Part shown: positions 7,513 to 14,716 of the stretch, one piece after another
Layout: every line of letters starts with the position of its first letter
Numbering within the stretch: position 1 is the first letter of the stretch
Assembly (NCBI GenBank): GCA_903922605.1
Contig: CAIXUG010000001.1
Location: 111,147-175,146, forward strand
Direction of reading: 5' to 3'
Length of the DNA: 64,000 nucleotides
DNA from: an uncultured Verrucomicrobiota bacterium
GTDB lineage: Bacteria; Verrucomicrobiota; Verrucomicrobiia; Limisphaerales; UBA9464
Notes under the pieces: generated by a model
What the model was told of the DNA's origin: nothing
The model's input: only the letters and a program-made list of their open reading frames with translations
Databases searched by the model: none
Made by a program: the position numbers and the translations under genes

Positions 7513-9971
7513 TTCCGCAGCACAAATTCCTTCGCGTTCAGGAGGCCCCAAAGGATGTCCTCCATTGCGGCGCGCTTGTTGGGCGCGGTGTCGAGCAGCG
7601 CCACCAGCTTTACCGACTCCGGCTGGCTTGGGGCGCGGGTCAGGACGTTCCAGAACAGCTCGTTCACTAACTCGCTGGACGGCTTGCCGGAGGCGAGTAG
7701 CGGTCCCAGCCGGTTGTCTTTTTCCCCAATGAAATCCTGCACCGTCGGGCCGCTGATGAGCGCGAAGGCCTGGGTCATCGTCGGCTCGCTGGAGCGCTCG
7801 CATTCGCTCGGGGTCTGGCGCGGCGGCTTGCCGAAGGCGACGAGGAACTGGTCGAGCGGGCTGCTCTTTCGGCGCGCGCCCGTCTTCAGCAGCGGCATCT
7901 GGCCGGCGCGGGTTCCCTCGGGGAAGCCGGCGAACTCCAGCGGCACGCCCGCCGCTTCGCTCTGTGCGTCCAGGAGCTGCTCCGCTGTGAGCCGGCGAAC
8001 GACGTTGTGCGAGTAGTTCACCATATCATCCTCGCTGCCCTTCGTCGGCTCGGAGGAGGCCTGATAGGTCCGCGAACCCATCACCAGCCGGATGACATGC
8101 CGCAGGTCGTAGCGGGACCTCACCAGCTCCGCCGTGAGCACGTCGAGCAGCGCGGGATGCGACGCGGGGTTCGTCGAGCGGAAGTCATCAATCGGGTCCA
8201 CCAGCCCCCGGCCCATCAGGTGGAACCAGATGCGGTTCGCCTGCGAGCGTGCGAAGAGCGGGTTGTTGGTCGAAGTGAGCCAAACCGCCAACGCATCGAG
8301 GTCCGTCGGTCCCGTGATCGCGTTCGTCGGCCAAGCAATGCCGGGAATAACCGAAACAGCCGATGCCTTGCCCTCTCCGCTCCCGGAGGGAGAGGAGAGG
8401 GTGGGGTGAGGTGAGGGCGAAGACGCATGACCGCTGGCAGCCTCACCCCTCACCCCGACCCTCTCCCCGTTGAGGGGAGAGGGAGTGGCGGCCGTCGAGA
8501 CCAAGACAGCGTTTTGTTTGGCCCATTCGCCCACCGGTGTCGGCACCCCGAGGAAGCGCGGCACCGACGTCTTCTTCGTGCGCGGGTTCTGGTGTTCGCC
8601 GGAATTCTTCACGAACACGACCTGCTCACCCTTGAACTCGTGGCTGTCGTTTTCGTCCTGCCGGCGGTTCTCCAGCACCTGGAAATCCACGCGCTCAAAC
8701 AGCGCCGTCCAATCGTGGTAATTGTCCTGCGTCCAGTGCTCGTAGGGATGGTTGTGGCACTGGGCGCACTGCAGCCGCGTGCCCAGCCACACCTGCGCGG
8801 CGGCCTCGGCGCGTTCCACGGGTGTGCGGAGGTTGCGATAATAGTTCGCCGCCGGATTCGCGTAGGTGCTGCCCCGGGCGGAAACCAGCTCGCGCGCAAA
8901 CTGGTCGATCGGCTCATGCGAGGCGATGGAGGTCCGCAGCCAGTCGTAGAAGAGCCGCGCGCCCTTGCGATCCAGGGTGCGCTCGTCGAGGCGCAGCAGG
9001 TCGGCCCACTTCATGGCCCAGGATTCGGCGAACTCGGGCCGCTCCAGCAGCGTGTCCACCAGCCGCGAACGCTTGTCCTTCGCCGGGTCGGCAACAAACA
9101 GGCGGGCGTCATCCGCCGTCGGCAGGATGCCCAGCAGGTCCAGATACGCGCGGCGCAGGAACACCTCGTCGGTGCAGGGGCCGGCGGGATTCAGCCGCAG
9201 CTGCTTCAGCTTGGCGTAGACCTGCTCGTCCACGGCGTTGGCCGGCTTCGGAAACTTGCGCGCGCTGAACTCAGGGTGTCGCGGCACAAAGGCCAGCCGC
9301 ACCGGTGCCTGCTGGTCGAGGTAGCGCACGAGCACCGTCGTCTCGCCGTCGCTTTTGCGAATTACGCGGCCATCCGGGGCGACCTCGGCCACGGCCACGT
9401 TCGACACCTCGTAAACGGCCAGCGTCGTGACATCGCGCCGGAGGCCATCGGCAAACACCGCCGTGGCCGTGATCTGCGCGTTCGTCTTGGGCGCGTAATA
9501 GTAATCGTCGCGCGGGGTGACCTCCAGGCGGGCAAGCTTCGGAGCCGAGGCATCGTCGGGCGAGCGGGCGGCGATCCAGCGGCGCAGGATTTCGTATTCG
9601 CGCGAGCCTTTCTTCAGCCGGGCACCGCCCTCATGCGCCACATCGGTCGTGGGCTTGAGCAGCAGAAGGCTGTCAGCAGGCGCACCAAAATCGAGCCGGC
9701 GTCCGGCGAGGCCGTTGATGAGGGTGGCATAATCCGTCTCGGGATCTTCCCCGCGCAGCGAGAGCTTGAAGCCGCCCTTGCCATTCCGGTTGCCGTGACA
9801 GGGACCGCTCGCACAACCGGCCTTGGCCAGCACCGCCATCACGTCGCGACGAAAGGAGACCGGCTCCTCGGCCGCCGGATGCGCGGCGTTCACACTGACC
9901 GTCACGCCAAGCCACACCGCCCACGCCAAGGCGGATCGCCAGAGGAGGCTTTGCTGTGGTGAACGGGGCAT
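7509..9971 (-). CDS. DUF1549/DUF1553 (PSD1) cytochrome-like secreted protein
   Basis: About 820 residues. ATG 9971 gives a signal peptide (LLWRSALAWAVWLGVTVSVNA); ATG 9980 is also possible. An N-terminal Planctomycete-cytochrome-like segment has CASGPCHG (Cys53-x4-Cys58-His59, a wider spacing than CxxCH), followed by a beta (Big2-like) region, DUF1549 (about 215-430) with a canonical CAQCH at 402-406, and C-terminal DUF1553. Such proteins are known from this phylum beside DUF1501 genes; a redox or polysaccharide-related role has been suggested but not settled. Between DUF1549 and DUF1553 about 45 residues (SPLNGERVGVRG ... SPHPTLSS) are encoded by two palindromic repeats, a lineage-specific insertion that keeps the frame. 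It is the first gene of an overlapping chain leading to the small membrane protein and DUF1501. Confidence 0.9.
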   Translation of the reverse strand: MPRSPQQSLLWRSALAWAVWLGVTVSVNAAHPAAEEPVSFRRDVMAVLAKAGCASGPCHGNRNGKGGFKLSLRGEDPETDYATLINGLAGRRLDFGAPADSLLLLKPTTDVAHEGGARLKKGSREYEILRRWIAARSPDDASAPKLARLEVTPRDDYYYAPKTNAQITATAVFADGLRRDVTTLAVYEVSNVAVAEVAPDGRVIRKSDGETTVLVRYLDQQAPVRLAFVPRHPEFSARKFPKPANAVDEQVYAKLKQLRLNPAGPCTDEVFLRRAYLDLLGILPTADDARLFVADPAKDKRSRLVDTLLERPEFAESWAMKWADLLRLDERTLDRKGARLFYDWLRTSIASHEPIDQFARELVSARGSTYANPAANYYRNLRTPVERAEAAAQVWLGTRLQCAQCHNHPYEHWTQDNYHDWTALFERVDFQVLENRRQDENDSHEFKGEQVVFVKNSGEHQNPRTKKTSVPRFLGVPTPVGEWAKQNAVLVSTAATPSPLNGERVGVRGEAASGHASSPSPHPTLSSPSGSGEGKASAVSVIPGIAWPTNAITGPTDLDALAVWLTSTNNPLFARSQANRIWFHLMGRGLVDPIDDFRSTNPASHPALLDVLTAELVRSRYDLRHVIRLVMGSRTYQASSEPTKGSEDDMVNYSHNVVRRLTAEQLLDAQSEAAGVPLEFAGFPEGTRAGQMPLLKTGARRKSSPLDQFLVAFGKPPRQTPSECERSSEPTMTQAFALISGPTVQDFIGEKDNRLGPLLASGKPSSELVNELFWNVLTRAPSQPESVKLVALLDTAPNKRAAMEDILWGLLNAKEFVLRK
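8366..8490. repeat. Pair of REP-like palindromes inside the PSD1 coding region
   Basis: Two copies of the CTCTCC / GGAGAGG hairpin with a GGGGTGAGG tail lie in opposite orientation, one at about 8371-8420 and the other at about 8450-8490. They match the intergenic copy at 4426-4463. Both are read through in frame by the PSD1 gene and give the low-complexity peptides GERVGVRG and PSPHPTLSS. Confidence 0.85.
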
Positions 9972-10037
9972 CGTCGGCATTGAACCACTGAGGGACGATG
10001 CCGGCCAAGCCATTCTTCAGCCAGAGGTCGCAAAGGT

Positions 10038-11081
10038 TCACTTCCCCCGCGTCGAATAGGTTTTCTGGTGGCCCGTGGCCGGGATTTCGAAAGTGTAGCT
10101 CTTCCCGTCGGCCGCCACGCGGCAGTGGATGTAGTTGCCGTCGCATTTCGCGGCGAGGTTCGCGATGAACTCGTCCGGGGTGTTGTTCGTCACGCCGTCC
10201 TCGCGGACGTTTTTGTGCATCTGGTATTGCGTCTGCAACGTGGGCAGGGCGCGCAGGTTCGTGATGACTTCGGCCGCCGTGCCCTTGGTCGGACCGTTGT
10301 TCATCACGCTCACGGTCGGGTTCAGCGCCCGCAGAAGCAATGGGTTGTTGCTCGCATCGAGGCCGTGATGCGTGACCTGGTAGATGTCCACCGTCGGCAC
10401 CAGCGGCACCGGCCAGACGAGCTTCGCCTCGATGTTCCAGCTCAGGTCGCCGCCGTCGTAGAAGCGGAACGGGCCAAACGCGAGAATCCACGCAGAGCTG
10501 TTCGCGTTGTCCGAGGTGTCCACCGGCTTGGCCGCCGGGAGGGCCTCGTTCGTCCAGTGCCTGAGTTCCTTCCCCGGCGCTGTCCAACGCTCCTGCCGGG
10601 TGATCTGGCAGCGCATCTCCAGCGGCAGGGTGCCGGATTTCAGCGGCAGTGCGAGACCAGGCTGCACGACGTGGCGTTCCTTCACCTGCATGGCGCGGTA
10701 CGGCTTGCTCGTCAGCGGCCACGTGGAGGTTTTGTTGCCATCCGGATCGGCATCGGGGATGCCATTGTCCCAGACATTCACGATGGGCATGAGCGCAGCC
10801 AGTTCCGCCGCGCCGCCGAAATGGTCCACGTGGAAATGGGTCGTGATGTAGTGGTCGATGTGGTCGAGCTTGGCGACCTCGGTGGCCACCTTGTGGATGC
10901 GCCCCGAATCGCGGCCGCCGGGATTGCCCGAATCAATCAGCACGCTCTCGCCCGCGGGGGTGACAATCAGCGTCGAACCCCCGCCTTCGGAATCGATCCA
11001 GTAGAGATCCAACGCGCCGTCGCTGGAACCGGCGAATGCGGGGAGCGCGGCACAGGCGAACAGCAAGGAGAGGAAGCGCAT
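10038..11081 (-). CDS. Secreted metallo-beta-lactamase-fold hydrolase (ComEC-like domain)
   Basis: A 347-residue protein. I chose ATG 11081 because it starts a clear signal peptide (MRFLSLLFACAALPAFAG); longer frames run to 11276 but the added residues look non-coding. The metal-binding THFHVDHFGG motif (near residue 83) is the canonical MBL HxHxDH. The late THHGLDASNNP segment resembles the C-terminal histidine region of ComEC/Rec2-type MBL domains. It is therefore a periplasmic or extracellular metallohydrolase; the substrate cannot be read from the sequence. It precedes the PSD1 gene on the same strand with a gap of about 65 bases. Confidence 0.82.
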   Translation of the reverse strand: MRFLSLLFACAALPAFAGSSDGALDLYWIDSEGGGSTLIVTPAGESVLIDSGNPGGRDSGRIHKVATEVAKLDHIDHYITTHFHVDHFGGAAELAALMPIVNVWDNGIPDADPDGNKTSTWPLTSKPYRAMQVKERHVVQPGLALPLKSGTLPLEMRCQITRQERWTAPGKELRHWTNEALPAAKPVDTSDNANSSAWILAFGPFRFYDGGDLSWNIEAKLVWPVPLVPTVDIYQVTHHGLDASNNPLLLRALNPTVSVMNNGPTKGTAAEVITNLRALPTLQTQYQMHKNVREDGVTNNTPDEFIANLAAKCDGNYIHCRVAADGKSYTFEIPATGHQKTYSTRGK

Positions 11082-11294
11082 GTGGGAGACATAAGCCGCG
11101 GCGGCCGTTCGCGCAATTGGGCAGATGTCGTGCGGAATGCGGTCTGGCTGACTGAGCCAAACCCGGTAGGGACCGTGCGCTGCGGGGTCCCCGCCCTGAA
11201 GGGGCGGAAGAGCCGTGCGGATGCTGGAGACGTTCGTTCCGTCGCCTGACGCTCTGCTCGGCGACGGAGACGGCACAGCGCGCCATCCCTACCC

Positions 11295-12083
11295 TCAGGC
11301 CGAGCGGAAGCAGCTCGCCTGGGCCAGTTCGACCGGAGGTTCAGGCTGAAAGGCTAGGAATTCGGCCGTCTCCAGCCGGTGTTTATCCACGGGCGTGGTC
11401 CGGATCAGGTGCTTCAGCTCGTCGAGGTTCCGCGACCAGCGGAAGCCGTTGAAGAATTCCAGCGGTTCGAACTGCGCCTTGTACAACGCCCGCTCGGAAT
11501 AGCAGGTGCCGAGGTGCAGGTGCGCCCAGCCGGTTTGCGCGAAGTGCTCGACCGCCCGCGTCATCATGGCCATGCCCACGTGCTTCGTCTCGGGCGTGAG
11601 GTGGTAGAAGGCGTAGTAGTAGAACGCCACGCGCGGCGCCTCGAGGAACAGCAGCGCTGTACCCGCCTCGGCGCCGGTCGCGGCATCGGTGAAATGGAGC
11701 AGGTGGCTGATGACGCGCCCGTTCATCAGCCGGTCGAGCCTTTCGCCCGGCATCACGCCGGCCCCAAACTTCGTCTCGGCGAAAGCGAGCCACGCTTCGC
11801 GCCGGGCGGGCGAATAGTCAAACTCCGCACGCGGGATCAGCTCGCAGCGCAACGACTCCGCTTTGCGGAGAACGCGGCGGTTCTCGGAGTTCGGTTTCCA
11901 CTCCGCCAGCGGCACACGCAGCTGGCGCACGAGATAGAAGCGCTCCAGCTGCGGCGTGCCCGGCAGAAAGCCCGCCGCGAACGCATCCGCCGGCGTTTCG
12001 CCCGGCTCCAGGAACCCCCACACGACGTAGGGATAGAGATAGTGCGCGTAGTCCGGGGCGGCTTCGGAGAAGAGCAGCTTCAT
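11295..12083 (-). CDS. Arginyl-tRNA-protein transferase-like (ATE C-domain, GNAT fold)
   Basis: About 262 residues. The segment LRVPLAEWKPNSENRRVLRK and the C-terminal LHLGTCYSERALYKAQFEPLEF / GFRW correspond to the ATE/Bpt signature (VRVP..F.PSRSQRR and YLGYYI.GC.KM.YKARFRPLE). The usual cysteine-rich N-terminal zone is shortened, as MKLLFSEAAPDYAHYLYPYVVWGFL lacks the CPYLPGR motif. Bacterial ATE/Bpt enzymes move an aminoacyl group from tRNA to protein N-termini; this divergent version could use another acceptor. It is the last gene of a three-gene run, 11 bases after alanine racemase. Confidence 0.62.
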   Translation of the reverse strand: MKLLFSEAAPDYAHYLYPYVVWGFLEPGETPADAFAAGFLPGTPQLERFYLVRQLRVPLAEWKPNSENRRVLRKAESLRCELIPRAEFDYSPARREAWLAFAETKFGAGVMPGERLDRLMNGRVISHLLHFTDAATGAEAGTALLFLEAPRVAFYYYAFYHLTPETKHVGMAMMTRAVEHFAQTGWAHLHLGTCYSERALYKAQFEPLEFFNGFRWSRNLDELKHLIRTTPVDKHRLETAEFLAFQPEPPVELAQASCFRSA

Positions 12084-12094
12084 CGCCGGGAAAA

Positions 12095-13243
12095 TCAGGG
12101 GCCGAGGTAAACTCGCGGCAGGCGGGACCGCCAGCCGGTGAGCGCGTCGTAGCTCACACTGCGCTTCAGCGCGGCGATGTCGTGGGCCGTGATCTCGACG
12201 CCGCCCTGCCGGCCCATCAGCACGGTCTCGTCGCCCACCTCTGCAGCGGGAACGTCGGTCAGGTCGATCATGAGGGCATCCATCGTGATACCGCCGACGA
12301 TGGGCACCCGCTGCGCATGCACGAGCGCCGAGCCTTCGTTTCGCACGCGCGGGAAGCCGTCGCCGTAACCAAGCGAGAGCACACCGATCCGGCTGGGCCG
12401 CTCCGCGCGCCAGCGCATCCCATAGCCGACGGTGTCGCCGGGTTCGAGGTCCTGCACCGCGACGATACGGGCCTTCACCGCCATCACCGGCCGCAATCCC
12501 GGCAGCCGCCGGCACACCGACGAAGGGAATACGCCCTGCGCGAGCAGGCCGACGCGCACGAGGTCGAAGTGAGCGTCCGGCAGATCGAGGAAGCCGCCCG
12601 AGTTGCAGTGATGCAGGAGCGGCGGCTGCACTCCGGCGTCCCGCAGCGTGGTCACGCACTCCTTAAACCGGGCGTGTTGGGTACGGGCAAACGCCTTCTC
12701 CAGTTCGTCGCTCTGTGCGAAGTGGCTCAGCGCGCCGACATAGTCCAGTCCCTGAAGCGCCGCCAGTTCACGGCTCCATTCCGCCGCGCGCCGCCACGGC
12801 AGGCCGAAGCGGTTCATGCCGGTGTTGATCTTGAGGTGTACCGGCACCGGCCGGCCGCGCTGACGCCCCAGCGCGGCGAGCTGCTGTGCGATCTCGACGC
12901 GACCGACGCACGTTTCCAGGCCAAGTTCCAGCACCCACGGAAGTTCGTCCGGCAACCGTTCGCCGAGCAGCAGGATCGGGGCGCGGATGCCCGCGTCGCG
13001 CAACTCCACCGCCTCGCCCAGCGTGAACACGGCGAGCTGGTCCGCGCCGTTCGCCAGCGCCACCTGCGAGGCGCGGACCGCCCCCAGCCCGTAGGCATCG
13101 TCCTTCACGACGTAGAGCAGGCGTGTAGGGGCGGGCAGCTCGGCGCGGATCAGGCGGAAGTTCTGCGCAAGCGCGGCCAGGTCCACCTCGACCCAGGCGG
13201 AGCGAGGCAGGTTGGCGGTGCGGCGTAGCAAAGGGGCGCTCAT
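12095..13243 (-). CDS. alr: Alanine racemase
   Basis: A 382-residue PLP enzyme of fold type III that interconverts L- and D-alanine for peptidoglycan. The PLP lysine is Lys47 in VVKDDAYGLG; HLKINTGMNRFG, HCNSGG, VGYGMRW (containing the second catalytic tyrosine) and LSLGYGDGFPR are the expected later motifs. The length is normal. The start overlaps the stop of the upstream ATP-grasp gene by four bases (ATGA). Whether this is the only alr copy in the genome is not visible here; its linkage to an ATP-grasp ligase and an aminoacyltransferase-like gene raises the possibility of a dedicated D-alanine pathway. Confidence 0.93.
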   Translation of the reverse strand: MSAPLLRRTANLPRSAWVEVDLAALAQNFRLIRAELPAPTRLLYVVKDDAYGLGAVRASQVALANGADQLAVFTLGEAVELRDAGIRAPILLLGERLPDELPWVLELGLETCVGRVEIAQQLAALGRQRGRPVPVHLKINTGMNRFGLPWRRAAEWSRELAALQGLDYVGALSHFAQSDELEKAFARTQHARFKECVTTLRDAGVQPPLLHHCNSGGFLDLPDAHFDLVRVGLLAQGVFPSSVCRRLPGLRPVMAVKARIVAVQDLEPGDTVGYGMRWRAERPSRIGVLSLGYGDGFPRVRNEGSALVHAQRVPIVGGITMDALMIDLTDVPAAEVGDETVLMGRQGGVEITAHDIAALKRSVSYDALTGWRSRLPRVYLGP

Positions 13244-14511
13244 TCGTTTCCCGGGGGCCAGAGGGATTGGCCGACATCCGTACGGTAATAGCTTCCGAGC
13301 GAATGGATCCGGCGGATGTTCGCGTAGGCGGTGGCGATCGCCTTATCGAGTGTGCCGGCGAGCGCGGCGACGTCGCCGAGCCGGTGGCCGGTCGCCTCCA
13401 GCACGCCGTCGGCGCGGGCGGCCACTTCCTGCCACCAGACGTCGCACGTAAATTCCCCATCCACCGTCACCGGCACGCGCGGGCCGGTGAGCTGCGTGAA
13501 GGGATAGCCGTAGCCCGCCAGCGTGAGGTTGCAGCCGTAGGTGAGCCCGTCACGCCAGCGCGGCACGAGCGATTCGTTGCGCGCGCAGCGAACGAACGTG
13601 TCGAGCGGGTTCGCGAGCATGCGGGCGATCATGGGTCCGCTGGTGACGCCGAGGCGCACATTGTACTCCAGCACGTGCCAGCGGCCCTCGTGAAGCATCG
13701 CGGTGACCTGCACCGGGCCACGGAAACCCACTTCGCGGAACCACGGACGCAACGGCGCCAATAGTTCGCGCACGAGGCCGTATTTGTCACCGGGATCGCG
13801 CTCGACCAACCCGCCGAGCGGCGCGCCGGCCACAATGCCCAGATTGCCGTCGAAGGCGCGCTTGTACTCCTGGTTGGTGACGAGCGGATAGATCTCGCCA
13901 CCGCTCACGAGCGCAATGTGCCCGGCCTCGCGGCGGCCGAGATATTCCTGGAGAAAGATTCCTTCCGCGTCATCCAGCCGGGGCAGCCAGGCGAGGGTGT
14001 CCGCGACGGATTCGCAGACGATGGTGTGGATGGGACTGGTGGGCGAACACAGGGGGTTCTTGATGACGAAGGGCCGCTGTTCACGCCGCACCAGGGCTTC
14101 GGCCTCGGCCCGCGTCCGCACGAACCAGGCCCGCGCAAAGGGCACGCCGAAGCGCCCGCACAACTCGCGGGCAAAGTCCCGCTCTCGCTCCAGCCGCAGC
14201 GCCTCGCCGGTGGAGCAGAGCAACGGCGGGTTCAGCGAAAGAAATTCGTCCGTCCACGGCTTGAGCGCCCACTCAATGGACATGGGCACGATGAGGTCCG
14301 GCTGTTCGCGTCGGAGATACGCGCACGGGTTCGGCTCGGCGGCGGCGGCGACACACGGGCCTTCGCCCAGCGGACCGTGGTGCGCGTAGTCGCGCGTGAG
14401 GTAGGCGCTCACCTCCGCGCCGTCTTCGCGCAGCCGGCGCATCATCGCCTGCGTAAACGCACCGACGCCCAGCACCGACACCCGTGTTGTCCCGTTTGCT
14501 TCGACTGCCAT
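13240..14511 (-). CDS. PurD-like ATP-grasp ligase
   Basis: A 423-residue protein with the order of phosphoribosylamine-glycine ligase: an N-terminal pre-ATP-grasp domain (VSVLGVGAFTQAMMRRL), the ATP-grasp core (FVIKNPL, IFLQEYLGRREAG, NQEYKRAFDGNLG), the metal-binding E-x-N in HVLEYNVRLG, and a C-terminal PurD-type domain (VPVTVDGEFTCDVWW and following). After NVRLG the usual GDPETQ of PurD is replaced by VTSGP, and the N-terminal glycine-rich loop differs from GGREHA, so the substrate is probably not the normal purine intermediate. It heads a coupled operon with alanine racemase and an ATE-like gene. Genuine PurD remains possible but less likely. Confidence 0.72.
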   Translation of the reverse strand: MAVEANGTTRVSVLGVGAFTQAMMRRLREDGAEVSAYLTRDYAHHGPLGEGPCVAAAAEPNPCAYLRREQPDLIVPMSIEWALKPWTDEFLSLNPPLLCSTGEALRLERERDFARELCGRFGVPFARAWFVRTRAEAEALVRREQRPFVIKNPLCSPTSPIHTIVCESVADTLAWLPRLDDAEGIFLQEYLGRREAGHIALVSGGEIYPLVTNQEYKRAFDGNLGIVAGAPLGGLVERDPGDKYGLVRELLAPLRPWFREVGFRGPVQVTAMLHEGRWHVLEYNVRLGVTSGPMIARMLANPLDTFVRCARNESLVPRWRDGLTYGCNLTLAGYGYPFTQLTGPRVPVTVDGEFTCDVWWQEVAARADGVLEATGHRLGDVAALAGTLDKAIATAYANIRRIHSLGSYYRTDVGQSLWPPGNE

Positions 14512-14610
14512 GAATCCGCCCGAACGCTAGGAACCGGCGGCCGGGAGTCAAAGGGCTTTCCAGCCTGAGTTGCTCACCGGGAGGAGGCGTATCGCGCCGG
14601 AGGGGCGGGT

Positions 14611-14712
14611 TCATAATCGTAATCCTAATCCTAATCTTCCTCTTCCCCTTTAACGCTACGCCTTCACGGCGAAGATGAAGATTACGATTATGAAGAAGAT
14701 TAAGAGGAAAAC
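14611..14712. repeat. GATTA-rich imperfect inverted repeat, copy A
   Basis: This AT-rich island in the otherwise GC-rich gap before the PVC haem protein gene is built from GATTAC/GATTAT/GAAGAT-like hexamers. A 14-base perfect inverted pair (TCATAATCGTAATC at 14611-14624 and its complement at 14680-14693) frames a GC-rich loop. A related island occurs at 37257-37340. No protein is supported here. The whole 14512-14716 gap holds no gene. Confidence 0.7.
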
Positions 14713-14716
14713 CCAA

